From positions 124,001-188,000 of the forward strand of contig NZ_FNIE01000012.1 in the NCBI RefSeq assembly GCF_900103985.1: a stretch of 64,000 bases of DNA, given 5' to 3'. Made by a program: the position numbers and the translations under genes. The DNA comes from Actinacidiphila guanduensis. GTDB taxonomy: Bacteria > Actinomycetota > Actinomycetes > Streptomycetales > Streptomycetaceae. The notes below the pieces were generated by a model, which was given only the letters and a program-made list of their open reading frames with translations, ran no database searches and was not told the origin of the DNA. Positions 33,401 to 34,741 of this stretch are shown piece by piece (position 1 is the stretch's first letter; each line of letters opens with the position of its first letter).

Positions 33401-34741
33401 GAGGCCATCGTGCGAGGCCATGAGGCGGCGATCGCGACGGGACTTTCCGCCGCCCCCGACGTGGACGCCTTCGTGACGCGCTTCCACGACGCCCTGATCG
33501 GCTCCGGCAGGTACCCGGTGCTCGTGCGGCACCCGCAGACGTTCCAGAGCCGTATGGAGGCGATCGGCACGGCCGTTTACGGCCTTCCCCCGCGGCCGGA
33601 GTACGTCCTCGCCGGAGGCAGCAAGGACGAGGTCGATGCGCTCAGGGCACGCGGCATCCTGGTGCATCCGGGCACGTCGCGCACCGTGGCGCCGCTGTTC
33701 GCGGCGCTGCGGGGGGTCATTTCCGTCCCGCAGGATGCCGATGCGGCCGTGCTCGACCGCCAGTTGCTCAGGGCGGTCGTCGCGTGGCGCGTGCCCGCCG
33801 GGTACGCGACCGTCGGCTGGATCCTCCGCGACTACTCCGACAATGTCGCGGGCGACGGCCGGGCCATACCCGTGGACGGGCTGAACGAGGCCCTGAACGG
33901 CGACTTCATGGACATGTACCACTGGGTGGACACGAACTTGGCGCCGTTCTCCGGCAGCCACGAGGCCCTCACGAGAACGCACGGCCACGCCTGGCAGCCC
34001 CCGCACCACCAGATGTACCCGAGGTTCGCCGCACAGGCCACGGGTGGCACGGCGGTGCCCGACGATCTTTCCGCGATGATCCGGGCGTCGGCGGACCGGA
34101 CCGGCCGGACGCGTGTGCGGTGGTCGCGGGCCCCCGGCTGGGAGGACCGGGTGGCGGCAGTGGTCGCGTGGATCCAGACGCATGGCGGTTCGCCGCTGGA
34201 CCGGCTGTTGCCGGCCCATCTGGCCGCGTTGTTCGTGGGCACCCAAGGCCCCGATCGGAACCTGGGGGTCTCGCCGCTGCTGCACCAGGGGGTGCTGGCC
34301 GAGGCGCTGGGCAGGTTGCCGGCGCTGCCGGCGGGCGAGCCGGTGTACTTCGGGATGTTTGCGCCGGACGTCCCTGCTGCGGCGATTCCTGCGGTGGCTC
34401 GGGCGTTCGAGACGGCGGTGCGCAGTTCGGAGGATGCGCTGGCGGAGCTGGACACGCGGGAGGCCGGGCCCGGCATGCGGCGGATCGTCGTTCGGGTCGA
34501 CGGTTCGCCGGTGTGTGATGTGTCGTTCGCCGCGGTTCGCCCGGGGCTGCGGCAGGCGATGTTCCCGTGGGCCACGGACCTCGTGGTCACGTCGCGTGAG
34601 TGGCGGACGGACGGCAACGGTCAGCGGTACGAGTTCGTCGTGGCCACCGGCCGGACACGGACCCCCGCCGGACCCCCGGCGCACCCGCCGGCCAGGACAT
34701 CGCCAACTCCGCACCGGCCGCTCCCGCGAGCGCGGGCGTGA
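2651..34741 (+). CDS. giant modular type VII-linked toxin-like 'lonely Cys' protein (10,696 aa)
   Basis: One continuous frame of 10,697 codons. The ATG at 2651 is chosen because it begins the WXG100/CpnT-like head; longer in-frame starts would overlap the SseB-domain gene and encode Arg/Pro-rich shadow sequence. Order by residue: WXG100-like head and membrane segments (1-276), disordered linker (277-1083), charged helical region (1084-1610), linker, a structural domain (1914-2095), papain-fold deamidase-type domain (2224-2410), lethal-factor-like metalloprotease (2467-2698), two ~1.6-1.8 thousand-residue modules (3044-4670 and 4767-6574), two lonely-Cys modules (6760-8054 and 8261-9550), then two more tail copies to the end. 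It is most likely a secreted multi-effector polymorphic toxin. A one-base deletion near 34,656 truncates it relative to its own repeat pattern; the rest continues in the next frame. Confidence 0.85.
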   Translation: MSIMMPPELEWVAALAGGTWPKADEDKLWALCQAHKDYAKELRSISERFGKVLSDVQAGVSGATAEQFESYLRKFQANLDDVASASEQLADKIDEFAVKIEYAKLMILMTLASLAAEIAFLAWFAPWAIGAWLAAGRSIILGILAEVALAAAISAGLGGLMSAAAQGIQFAEGHRHQFDWGDLIMAVGSGAISGAITGGLFAGVGALGKPGEAIVSSLLGKMVLGGLGGAAGTAASDAAFGVDGSPGLGFVAGLVGGAIGHIPALRGGKGGPEDDGYAKIPEMDETPPDLGGDLPHVSTETPGPQAAPPESAGGSRPFGRGVGLSVGGPGSGPRAPGEEFGEGFGRPDSESGSSYGVYEPYQGFVGGSDASEHAPLLDGFQDEGTESGGSSGETSGTGAAGGYGSGASGSRVGLSVENPDSQPHTLGDDLDGWDSETVSSHGEPYAPYGPYQGSVGGSDASGREALLGDFGENGGEAQGIPAGGPPVAGSTGGRGAGGSSALPGQPGGGSRGAADPTGPSGGAGERYGRDLPPGEAWDTTSVVSSVDDRWLGRDVAVSDIDPSEPPPVSEFGDGSRTASGTPPVTSDLSRSAPPAPEGTRFTFDSLRQGPVEGDRVGSWLEQNGPQTPPPAAGEGSHEQIPADPGPQTAPYGGLRGLEDPRGSQQQLVASQPPPSEAPPAGGQSRGLFPPAEFKPVPESPQGFFEPSAAQPPDAGLRGPDGPPAESGSAGPRGSLDGPPAREPSAPPPADAGQGPHGVATPPERPSAAPAVSEPHVSEPPAHEAPAPEASAPASRTPLPHTEVEAPAPHLPPTGASAAGTHEGTPSTAHESPASAVPSPSRGAVHEPGAPTVPEPREVGTPAAPADGTTSPEQPAGIVQQPGGGSTHTGIGSQPAPRTTLTGGTGAPPRASRPPEAEAPGAGPRQSGPQEHSSSEPGGQETGPQPELTPGGPHPISEGPPPAGTPIRGQDVTSSESDTETDSLSGGSSTGSETGSDATSILGTDSEYPAADPAFASAGGPVPTSEVAQPHAAEAVTSPRSARTRDGDPPGPGTETSPAAHDNEHPRPGNDPSGDIPTPPETGPSPREPVVRWSDYRAGRDARTNEFLYYFQHEEPGHAAAALTDGYRNFVQKDLFGGRYLPEDSIGHRQAEQDFLRAVLDDFKLQWQDKGPEGYDIVAWDRAYEQHMATADRYFANASSRHAELVRMEKDFADAVEQVRENDLFGGRYLQEAEGLPGRDDYETDSYKDPTYDTDNGKPRPGEDGFVPTSLSHLRADTFAKVRSIVDRAHKEFPDDQAARNGAIDAEVSALRENLPQRIGLLADSSREVAQATRQLNEIVDPEPVTERLPEHVLDEENLARLRQEFQDDLHMFYQRAWQAFDPAAAARVHEELAHNWQQTVDRMFDTLGSRIGHAEFRQFRNADLQERLNEAFGSYEDGYLRSLDEGAQDRLTTELTHVNEKMVDEHWFGHLEQPDTRAHRQPRWDGDDERPARSYDDNRARLDASLEARFDHEFNLREVLEGAAEDFHPLRWDEDVQLEAAVGERLSPADALYKETADDFRKDTVRTFDNLFAPHEHNIGAWLEHEEDHENTFQNTLDSLSSSDPAPAPLRPPEPGPSPEPEAPPESATSADPGASSEPATSRGPAPEPSSESEPRSEPRPPAEAGLGDGPQPVRTTVRQPSPPRTTPVVNRPADRTGEQAPREPAPQEQTVSARPQDQAPAETAQGTETQAETAPESAESAVELAAEPAAGASVEPAVGSAAEAPTGSAAGASVPTANPRAAGDGGAPGAGEIVSGPRPAPDPEASPQGADVPTEPPAEARPGPAAATATDATAAPATGPVHEVVDGPSSATDHHAPEAAGAGVDGRSADGSPITGVQPSEASSHVPAPTGDRATGTPRFPKRAELPTASRASGLMPAADGAVLVPGMYRVADNTLFVGGRWRDARGVADWIGRNTAWEPDSPVPVVLVAGQAGRAHLWAGMPSFAGQVAEALNSPGAVVIAPYGHPVQDSAADIVAGVPEVTGRGTMTLHTPPGAGWIQTRQGAADLPLEPSLGAALEPHGVRLTPAPVLPDAPIVWSHGPEAPLGVARYDGSGTAARTDVPQDPARQQPAALSTGGSSGTRSASWQGNAPAQETAQQTTQEAPGPFAAPPMQYSQASPYSGYTAGREYAPQSDFPADTLPEFREGDYASGWLERPSPGQEASLQARLEEDFPRDAHGGYQRFPDPRGFTYGLAGPVRSLNSRQPRNTILTDLGSANWVQRINGRPPLPGTRRSSGRRVNCVEVSRTFVATWHGRPTVAAAVLHPDDPESRSTGNDRTAQWLNARWRTHNTASAAGVYQAVANRLLGRGHGSSAIIAFRQLNGNPHEYNAVNYQGQIFWIDAQVGRVSERPLYDGDLFMTIELDPYLQQIDPPPNYAQLAAAAAARYALGPYAAPPTGQGSRLLSRGGPQTSSSQAAGVELSPEAVEFIASRLRVPDEVEQPASARTEVSRLLGPMLRDPATVGRLSSSGVRVVVVPRGLRVTDLPEFAGLQGLTAHSESGGDRPVSELRGLTTHPGQGALVAIPEENLVGETAGVGLPGGHYPDGYSVATHEFAHVIHAWGLTDEQRALVQSVYDAKYAGGWDVQWPDGTRTPTADNYSSRGPVEFFTQAVNAYLGTNAGRDPYTGQERNNGADRLRETEPAELIGLLATLFGPAPIPLRANPVATPGLSQDALDAYRDFAHLTDTQAAAEPPQPQVPEPAVTVPGGREAGPVTEPGEPSSVSSYARGAGDVQALGDLEVVKVGRPVDAAAQARAAVEAFGWAPVSGPEQGAPAEAAGPTWLSQGLKDDLVREVTLALESTDERAWGSYLRSGITVGDTTTVARVRFEPAGAAELPGTATEPVPSTYRDTSSGESASRVDVAHGLRIVLSARTGDGRTVVASRPVNGKTVQARYQKAFAQDPVRPEATVAVRDPAAARSVPARRVAEQVRTQPAPSGPTYRNTPRPAPSVGTALEPIAEEEAAEQQAPAVPAPSVRNVGQPASDHGATANGPEAASRPRAPWYTEHGMLGDATVTHVPVWTQESADRAADTVMGRIDLDASLSEPERRAVRAAIGVMLRDGGDQGGDQDRPTDRWMELLLKGILLDVGGKLVWLRPVLDSVTYQEPAGPAGPVPWQNLAPAAVGSGQQYEKATFKPLETVLLTGFNLASAAATAAVAGLPQFKAGGFRIGLTGVNRKAVIGRKLSVAGGNAFTAGLRLRLFVNGVEQHPRDRGLPPVVDRGVRLAIPSDHSTARESRPAMAQEPVRPQGGYGSQRPRRGGELLGAIDLTGPVADLQRKLIESGLSAAVAKDVTAQAQSVLNERNARGRSPWWFTSGDPGRKIRVGKDLPGFESFRGHPRVRLSVRSLQFLHVAQGSEGTGVITQHVSGGDLAVLAGRGGRSAADMLYGYGTGGLVGQGSALMTPQGILPTVIGAFGLERRWTHSLASVAESYVTLEGAQDLARYRADLKIDVEWSSRTHRALGTLSSIVPAAVGVPWRGGHGAADFERRVLGHIGSPYVQAVVEGDVQAAAEAESSQGAQAGPQVWPTPVQAQPHVRALLETAGLPPGPHQVTVRPPDGVGRIPDAAHRDPHESVALASRKGVGFAVAVALPGAELVEDFLRGRLALLTGRRGGWRGLLDRMTGRGDPLKARSAADQQLAANVGRPALESSLSGTLSGFKTEVTYGGLRYEIGVRGHLMDHLQQLSYPMEVSSQAAVGETVAGVREHFWRVAVSVSGGVRIALATLLRLQLAGFRLTGRYEQWRTTSFSTTAKSRRDLTNTGGVHEHVYDAAYEVTLLPLDRPGATAEHWWLHDADNLVAQVVLPAQHVPRIPPTDAEIRQAGTAVVTWEPPTGGRLDLSGGTAGLYPAFLVMPDLARTATRLFFRMNGMPEADAEDFAKQPREILDAVRSDQLTDSFGLLADTGGNDIALPPHDGWENSLNLQLTALAPRRIESPDGGTRINDALTSVAHHATAERWGVNAGATFSAGPSVQLASGGAAPAVWAGPSGVAGVSREWATVRGQGAGATAVTDAAYTGPPATLRTDPAFKVTLTRRKGDLVEQATVHVLVKDGLDIQVPERRLEDILPPQGRQTDPAPVTKSYLGGRVPLASVHPELLRADGVFDRISERLRARGVIPARRFSDGEQAEAPEQVLRALRAVYRSEALKTQNGHLFDNGLWTWLPIPTLAGSTRYLYVNVKAVRLDPAHAGRPRDDVQLTLRQESASELRRGEVRVRPVETGIAMAGSGGLAGEVPQQGHNAGSAYLGYNDIPVQERHAVHRDVTVYEADGGGPSEEFEHQVHFSVELGTVREMPEILGLLALPIDGVYALTSVLADQLGFKETLDELAHAGRPWIWHDTGEGPGQEISGDVRFLVPRFLTEDAPSHADGGPTAPVFRRDYGHDPRWSDARPPASTPSDALLNNLHPWEVDAAQAVNRWAKVAALRASREPALDRGEPWHIAGADFTTTSGLAYDRSTSRAQLRPHMAELLTHEYEISVGGRKVRVGFELSGGTVISPRAADVSHRAGSHRQDHTEESALSGHIMTVSDPSGAERGGTPWQITPSQAEPSGPPRPIVSAAPNDHHGQDGTRRFRYYRFDVKAVFTPLHRPTRQLHVDIPGGLTAMFPLTPEGTLKGDLLTLHPEIFAPAGEQRRSERPGGEQPGHEQATPPHQSGAEQVHPRSPAAEQQGEGTGRDAVAWSEPEAAREPAEQAVVVAASTSGPAGTAQSGMPAADEALERPADFDGLVDAQQAYAELSDAVRKFGSRRDGVRSMEFIEPVPQPVVEWLRQQVFRAVEGDNEPDAQFHADVEQVLTQALLTAEWSQLFTRSGLPLAVAYQGVRYPVSLRLATTVVGAVDPGMALMPDGGPPVTVQRWAFGIGESEDDTGDGSLRPGSAGYTHDFEVDRGKLRQIALGPRLGIVYNQARNEVRTGRVVQSMSILRSRERSFPYAYEMHWEFRLGNSYEELLAGRVPYDNWQSVDESAPGPLTVWFPKHLSERAALPQPAAADPDPATVPAPVGRLLDEFPLHGVTAIPDHDQLFADVMASFQDRLGNLSDESRKALREFFKEGNLRANVPSAWGGSVPSPLLYDASGAVIGYLRLGLDLEDAEGGPAITGPPTQNAVMESYVLRSVRMQGSSSVVNGVEINLPIPGLSLFFGGEPDPETGVAGRGGGLAFQTGVQHQFVHTLTGGGSARIVHSLRTAKPLFQVAARAKLTVRLVRPAGQEAGPAHGTPLADPEQRYPVTMKVPSLATLGHAPGESERRYLPSHLLHLRSLGVSTTPLGVSGTEPLFARLEEWLRDNGFLPPHSAVSEALNPAVAEETQVARLLNMQKLDGMRQRLALRSALDEMIEGSADDTTFTLPAAAGGRRLTVTIGTERRYTGPRADDGVEHQQVLPDAQDLSYTGSTISGDEQFSTTPLAVSGGVTGSVTNPLGGREATQPLNQVTFQPGYHRQITTTRGSASGTGHEYYTLSPTEDGTQAFRVPVTHRMEFSFSHGDDPEPVTAEGSVRLSVPTYRTLAEPVADVSGRDSQQPAVRDLTEEDTTRLARPGDGLVYRDGVLRLPETALLDRTEGGKALKRVVHDVLAELDDEAAEMEGAAEREPMPRLPGAFPEDDAPDAAEPGTAPGADSAAEPGAEPDLEAEVGPDRLPLVPVRRPEPAHLPPRTAADAEPEPGRAEFPASADARPERAAEPEPEQDREQDPTRTMPGAFPQGEASGATHPGAEPEGTLTWTDVALTAGVIAGRWVAEWSGAAATWRFVKQVAVGEPATHPESPTEQTHRAGLSPQHMAANALRVFRDSYVVEGGGTPGALAGTDVTIEVQGYLTDVHLMPQPPKMDGERWLQSTGAARLTESVSSGPSFTATTGGQYGTARRSFNPTGIGRHDRSAAKSSTVSDNTGAFRVTTEDTTRMHRFTAKAVYVVSVRRGLNNVFTGTLRPGPYLAGTRVVEVPDAVEFLLVDNDLRNHPELLAIGDFPELPQGRPFDRILPSWYVDGGGSMGGGAVTEVELQGGRKAFHDAVVAAVEAQAPGATQPGHAGYREQVLTRINEHTTSLGLRTLPNAGPEGVTAFHFVHGSLFGPQLVEVAFTARPAPGTDLSALRGRMVDPTSGTDNVFGRSSGDGAALREPGATSVSSGRSRRDTLAFQPAGQVRGNQAVPVLSASRSRSVTTTQTSSREVRSWKRTGDSVEFNGVPYIYEWTVTSRPLDEALLVRLIDAGLTGIGNGLMWTGRVTGILDLLGPALPHLPSPHRHGGGFVPASVSLRFDADEAPVADEATGDGGPRVQRVRPALYDFDPTLRPGQAPDAHVLQIDPDQVPPEVRQLLDGPQWAPKRSIHVLSFGGAEGLDLVGRALRAVDTSLTPLIGAGTSRSSEDMLLRLTQLVADNRLTLLTPAQVAPFLRRPGGKNTWAKITVFSARPETTGKNVAIDRVELSADGFSTQTDGGLSVSLTFGGFPANTAGTDRGNLTVPLAGGSSSLGGAFGTSSQRRELLRVGTPKEDADGSGLTGHRARGVAVLEVHGPNGTRWLVVDLLFRTTEPLPPLPAEADPPAPATIEEAAEAEQAAEGAAEAAVEGATEEAAGAAAEPAEADRRPPNTAVPQHAPAPSRPRQRQEDATDAIEPAEPVAVYEEPEPAELREGPAWDPAVLDRARSVLRTLRLDPDTATPELVASSHDLLPRWQQRRNPHHRGEAIAYLIAALAPPRGRGGAPSAQQASAHLGPASQAAQPGPSSLPPAVTGQSRQAKALFPSLYFGEDEEDREDWVEAALRYERRVGLSMAGSTDLLHAAQATLHALVKQVAALVPQGEEPREFFPQDGRSLDQLRDDLRALLVTDEKGGKKLPSLTAVMDAVERGAEFYADRNNLEVVPLHPELTRELHELGYPVAENLSAAKAARLAEFERLLLVHGRIKVASLGARTGDFSGQDTYAVVFRNAAIASKLLQGQQGQPGDRADVPTLVEWLGAAQRAGVVDTDMAAPPRRMEPDVSTAGSVEADAAEFYGLVPFLFDSESRHLQRIRLPHETGYEAWTEDLLNPDLVGSEVDLDTLRRDLASDATSIAVGSREDRDLWQQRRGVFIEWMQEHRRRYRDAPFAGHLAALQLLGGADAVLMDPAVTEVPPTEGRAELERRILSLLEGLDQGAPVAELPYVMLRDRRVGQLVESAQPHTQNRPAQLAHELATDDLVAELAQHAEMARRALLTLPEAEGGVWWVAQASAGLVPSSEPVRVPRLFQATSDGRAAREQAFQYSDRSGSAPVVYQVEQPVGIREFGPFARHPGKQAAFPDGALFRPTQWERVRDLASGREYFLVSLEQVQQETRAAWQEPYMLRQISVETETGGRAVIGHSADSALDWSAWRRTLSVLPGLTNYVVHDKDGRKHPVEPPVPTGSTADEPPFVVFTGHGGRMRGRAFGPEGVMSVSGGLAGRLADMLAPTKRQLLLVCHAASGGEAGLPSFAQGAANQRAGGSVTAATGASGVRIFKTLQTEIYAKSVVGGPGAAWLGFQRQALTPAAHERAGLPFGGRRSGRHQLFQSPEWQQKAESHEAAIFDASVNSPELLTFVEELADELNRSGFSVVAPQGPATLVTLMAAIDTAVHAAGAERTYTLAEDDQEQAEFLAQRGILVGSGEFRSMAPLFDAYRKIVLSRPNHEPVDDRKLLLAAIALGRPTGRTLAAVLHDYSRTVADDNRGIAFDGLRDALLGDAVDIYDWVRRNLVPVPGAWDDLIARYGEAWLPPHHQMYHPGFATRTTGDLTVPEGLVRAIGVMTGQLAPVTPDLADEVGAGTWAERRTAVDAWVREHSESPLDRLLPAHLTALFLATHQPDHDMLTRAEAHAAQLPRVVEDLVDRGSADFPYLLADDAPFLQLSADPALRNPNDPRHGQARERLVRRAAELAPTVRSWIPLHAGMLAEALGKLPHLPAGEPVYVGVHWRPGDPASDAVPQRLVIPAFQLALRTPQDALATLPPVAGYQRTVVEVQASAARDVSFASGRPGLRQAMFPWDTEVLVTSHLRDQDTQHEPFEWIVAADPTAETRPADTHPAASAPVAGPVEVAPWSPRVAGRRPRGGKAAATPWPVSAQKQVPWSVPGKGKGKSAVAWSEPEAEREPDTRTDRVWWWQHPPEPELDDAGAGMLLAELNAELARNSLPPNPFTTGDLQKGYPYLRARQGLKNATLNLLAQQIVLDLVPDPGAEIRVRPVTADEARPAGRRLRGGAPSAQQSAPAQQGSASQASQPGPSSLPSAVIGQSRQAKALFPSLYFGERDDDRRAWLAAATTYERAVGGAVAANPVWRRAAQATLKALVQAVAEIAPGEAAAKFFSPGTGTAEALDALLVVKEENGQRPPTLAAVMEAVARGMVFYATQWGMWAPRPEPALTAKLHALGYPVPEAQSAERGALIQSAETMLLLHPRIGVTSLGASVGDHSGRDATTIGFRNALAAWMAMRGKLTLADVFGAAQRVGVIDQDDSVPPRWMEPDLRTADSVEADVAEFHGLVPFLLQPTGNDPDLLRFPHEIRFTQWAQPLLDPQVPGVQAVTADELRNDVTDRSVRYVLGGRDQDAWWQRRTVFIQWMQEHRPFYRGAPPLGHLIALYLLGGDDAALMHPDVTAAANGKDVLRGLVRQRLERLNRGAPADEVALVLLRDPLVADLVLNPGYDDEYPEWLADVVATDRLVAELAQIAEMARRALLMLPEAEKPVWWAGPVPTQYVEDSGLVRLPGLFRATSDDRSAVDEAFRAARLLGSGLPVVFRVDAASQARAAGPFGRRPGTQVFFPDGALLRPGKPQSAQTASGRRYLVVPLEPVGRSTGPAWRQTPISRLFTTEEGVPYGEAIFGSVDWLGRAAAYRNLHRVPLYLVKEPDGTVSKVEMPPVTPRYGNDRRPAFLVSAGHGRPGLRRGFGPEGHVFPGGGRSGVWADETSRELGLDPASLPLLLLVCYAADGGAPAVRSVAQYAAHRRVGGTVVASTGTVGTTLYPGSSQPDIYIQRAQGGATAEWLTVTGQAATSFDRPRAGLPFGGRRAGRRMLFASPSWKGIAEAHERAVFDALAGNPVLRDVAVRFAAALAGAGYQVTVPEQATLVDVMNAIDAALHPGPGHAAATGDERRAAYLAERGIPVGSAPYRSMALLFAAYRHHALDGQGAAAVDDKPLLAAEIARRGAMGHALAEILHDYSVAVVGDDTNNRGVAWNTLRDALLGDAIDIYGWVRGNLEPFTAGRRVLNERYGDAWLPPHHQMYPSEFAAQTTGGLTLPEGLIGAIGVLAVSAGEVPPIPTGLADQVGADSWAERWTALHTWLSMHPVSVMSRLLPAHMTALSLATHGTDHHLLRTYGGDVTGDGTVPADAALEAELPEMVEGLLALGSRDFPYLLMQDEEFEQLSRTPQDPAAREQLVRRARELAGAVRQSLPLYRGMLAEALDMLPALPEDQPVYIGMRLPDEGLEPAFGVPELITIPAIETPVRRLEDALALLPDRGDGRPRVVVQVMRSAVRDVSFASGRPGQRQAMFPWDTQVKVDMVGRFQDSDDLPYLLVVVTDVTAGPRPAGSNDENSAPAAPAPQATAPHPGGELMADAPPVQEGEQEAGQEPEREEAPQNELSGEESSSDEDFSSDEDFSSGEEAGSDEDIDSGEESSSVEDSSSDGGSGTDVVMTEAPERAAGPVSVGLWPALGRLVEADGFEDIVQGHEASIARGIFAGLDVNAFVTRFHEALVTNDGYRARRQAVARNRQLLPLTLQRRMELIGEAVYAVSPGREYVLAWNSQDQIGALRARGILVRPGTVQSVAPLFEALRRVISVPQDADAAVLDRQLLMAVIAWRVTAGYATVGQILLDYTANVARDGRDGRAIPSDALKEALNSNVLDMYHWVDTDLGPYTGSDRTPTRGYGQAWQPFHHRVYTAGAQVVPEELTQTIEEYSRSDRPAEITERRAQVLLGSGRARAAAVVAWVRAHGGSPLDRLLPAHLAALFLATQGPDRNLGVSPLLHQGVLAEALGRLPALPAGEPVYFGMFAPDVPVAAIPAAARAFETAVRSSEDALAELDAREAGPGMRRIVVQVDGSPARDVSFASGRPELRQAMFPWATDLVVTSREWRTDGNGRRYEFVVATGRTTDPRRTPGAPAGPAPAATQDGAAPRPDGVPDQEEAPQSEWSDEDVSWVEEAGSVEDVSSDEDIDSDEDTSPDGGSGTDVVMTEVPDGAAGPVSPGEEAWDEHAAAAERRAALPFAGRRSGRGELVEAQGFEAIVRGHEAAIATGLSAAPDVDAFVTRFHDALIGSGRYPVLVRHPQTFQSRMEAIGTAVYGLPPRPEYVLAGGSKDEVDALRARGILVHPGTSRTVAPLFAALRGVISVPQDADAAVLDRQLLRAVVAWRVPAGYATVGWILRDYSDNVAGDGRAIPVDGLNEALNGDFMDMYHWVDTNLAPFSGSHEALTRTHGHAWQPPHHQMYPRFAAQATGGTAVPDDLSAMIRASADRTGRTRVRWSRAPGWEDRVAAVVAWIQTHGGSPLDRLLPAHLAALFVGTQGPDRNLGVSPLLHQGVLAEALGRLPALPAGEPVYFGMFAPDVPAAAIPAVARAFETAVRSSEDALAELDTREAGPGMRRIVVRVDGSPVCDVSFAAVRPGLRQAMFPWATDLVVTSREWRTDGNGQRYEFVVATGRTRTPAGPPAHPPARTSPTPHRPLPRARA
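3614..4060 (+). repeat. imperfect ~275-bp direct duplication in the disordered linker
   Basis: Two units begin with identical GTCGGCCTCTCGGTC (3614 and 3894) and contain matching TACCAGGGGT plus CTCCGACGCGAGCG blocks (3731 and 4001), giving an offset of 270-280 bp. At protein level both read VGLSV, then YQG-VGGSDAS, then LL-DF. The unit lies in a Gly/Ser/Pro-rich linker, so it probably reflects linker growth by duplication. Confidence 0.6.
5900..7480 (+). other. domain: charged, mostly alpha-helical region of the giant protein
   Basis: Residues about 1084-1610 are rich in Glu, Asp, Arg and Leu with heptad-like spacing and few Pro or Gly, unlike the flanking linkers. The motif DLFGGRYL occurs twice (near 6045 and 6318), suggesting an internal duplication. 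No catalytic motif is seen. It may act as a rigid spacer or coiled coil. Confidence 0.45.
8390..8935 (+). other. domain: conserved structural unit, repeated at 35,040-35,330
   Basis: Residues 1914-2095 (LVPGMYRVADNTLFVGGRW, then RDARGVADWIGRNTAW, then VPVVLVAGQAG) align by eye with the downstream frame at about 35,040-35,330 (LAVYGQYDPEHAIAVVDGE, then GTAQWIRENTSWQAG, then PVALLMP). The alternation of short strands with one helix suggests a compact alpha/beta domain. In both places it precedes toxin or large-module sequence. Function unknown. Confidence 0.5.
9320..9880 (+). other. domain: papain-fold toxin, protein-glutamine deamidase type
   Basis: Residues 2224-2410. The segment RRVNCVEVSRTF places Cys2283 (9497-9499) at the start of a helix. 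It is followed by GRPTVAAAVL, then GHGSSAIIAF, then NPHEYNAVNYQGQIFWIDAQ with His2368 (9752-9754) and Asp2383 (9797-9799). This Cys...His-x-x-Asn...Asp-x-Gln-x-Gly order is that of the 'papain fold toxin 1, glutamine deamidase' family (PF15644), whose members convert target Gln to Glu in host or rival proteins. All three catalytic residues are present, so activity is plausible; the target is unknown. Confidence 0.8.
10050..10745 (+). other. domain: anthrax lethal-factor-like zinc metalloprotease (ATLF)
   Basis: Residues 2467-2698. The zinc-binding HEFAH motif is at His2594-Glu2595-His2598 (10,430-10,444), followed by a helix and RGPVEFFTQAVNAYL, where Glu2648 (10,592-10,594) is the probable third ligand. 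Anthrax lethal factor and related Pro-Pro endopeptidases have the same HExxH and a P/G-x-EFF helix about 50 residues later. The family cuts or binds specific protein targets. Activity looks intact; the substrate is unknown. Confidence 0.8.
11780..16660 (+). other. large module A of the giant protein (~1,630 residues)
   Basis: Residues 3044-4670, starting APWYTEHGMLGDATVTHVP and ending near the RFRYYRFDVKAVF and IPGGLTAMFPL segments. It aligns by eye over its whole length with 35,400-40,245 (APWYMERGALGAAAIVTVHP ... RFRYYSFDLELQF ... APGGLYGMLPV), including WLPIPTLAGSTRYLYVNVKA versus WLPLPLPGAFGSTRYLGIKV. It has many short hydrophobic-polar alternating segments and so is probably beta-rich. 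No family recognised; a translocation, binding or scaffold role is a guess. Confidence 0.6.
16950..22370 (+). other. large module C, divergent relative of module A
   Basis: Residues 4767-6574. It has the same gross architecture as module A: a helical opening, long beta-like stretches, a helical insert near LFARLEEWLRDNGFLPPHS (compare FDRISERLRARGVIPARRF in module A), and further beta-like stretches with TTRG and EFSFSHGDD segments. Similarity is much weaker than between module A and the copy at 35,400-40,245, so homology is suggested rather than shown. It ends before an Ala/Glu-rich linker. Confidence 0.4.
22930..26810 (+). other. lonely-Cys module 1 of the giant protein
   Basis: Residues 6760-8054. 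It opens with SRQAKALFPSLYFGE and a long helical part. It continues with an ART-like strand set (FPDGALFRP near 24,570), then VVFTGHGG with His7425 (24,923-24,925), LLLVCHAASGG with Cys7465 (25,043-25,045), and a helical part with WLPPHHQMY near 25,915. It ends with an ART-like tail (PVYVGVHW, then RDVSFASGRPGLRQAMFPW). NCBI annotation uses 'lonely Cys domain' for such giant Streptomyces proteins (from memory). The His-Gly and the buried-strand Cys suggest a clan CD cysteine protease fold. Confidence 0.65.
27430..31300 (+). other. lonely-Cys module 2 of the giant protein
   Basis: Residues 8261-9550, colinear with module 1 at about 4.5 kb offset. Matching landmarks are SRQAKALFPSLYFGE (near 27,450), FPDGALLRPG (near 29,025), VSAGHGRPG with His8908 (29,372-29,374), LLLVCYAADGG with Cys8955 (29,513-29,515), WLPPHHQMY near 30,385, PVYIGM near 30,980 and RDVSFASGRPGQRQAMFPW near 31,160. 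Both putative catalytic residues are kept, while most surrounding residues differ, so the pair is under selection rather than a recent copy. Confidence 0.65.
31481..31680 (+). repeat. acidic Ser/Asp/Glu repeat linker 1
   Basis: Short units such as AGCTCGGATGAGGACTTC are repeated with small changes, encoding runs of SSDEDFSSDEDF type, followed by GSGTDVVMTE. A second, related acidic linker lies at 33,120-33,290 before the next module copy. The units resemble the Ser-Asp repeats of surface proteins; they probably form a flexible, strongly negative spacer. Confidence 0.75.
31690..33010 (+). repeat. lonely-Cys module tail, copy 3
   Basis: Residues about 9681-10,120. This copy lacks the Cys part and holds only the tail: a helical region, the motif WQPFHHRVY (variant of PPHHQMY) near 32,350, PVYFGM near 32,695 and RDVSFASGRPELRQAMFPW near 32,862. 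From about 32,533 to 33,045 it is nearly identical in DNA to copy 4 at a constant offset of 1,647 bp (549 codons). Confidence 0.8.
33120..33290 (+). repeat. acidic Ser/Asp/Glu repeat linker 2
   Basis: This stretch encodes SDEDVSWVEEAGSVEDVSSD-type acidic repeats and ends with GSGTDVVMTE and GAAGPVS, the same ending as linker 1. It is a duplicated boundary of the 1,647-bp tandem unit. Confidence 0.7.
33330..34660 (+). repeat. lonely-Cys module tail, copy 4
   Basis: Residues about 10,227-10,670. Landmarks are LPFAGRRSGRGELV at the start, WQPPHHQMY near 33,992, PVYFGM near 34,342 and CDVSFAAVRPGLRQAMFPW near 34,509. The distal ~500 bp is nearly identical to copy 3, but one C is missing at about 34,656, after which the giant frame runs 28 further codons of Pro/Ala/Arg-rich sequence to a stop. 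Confidence 0.8.
34650..34665 (+). other. one-base deletion shifting the giant reading frame
   Basis: Copy 3 reads CGGCCGGACCACGGACCC from 33,001; copy 4 reads CGGCCGGACACGGACCC from 34,648. The flanks are identical for tens of bases, including the following CCGCCGGACCCCCGGCGCAC. Restoring one C moves translation into the frame that runs openly to 40,311 and continues with TDPRRTPGAPAG, exactly as copy 3 does. Confidence 0.85.
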
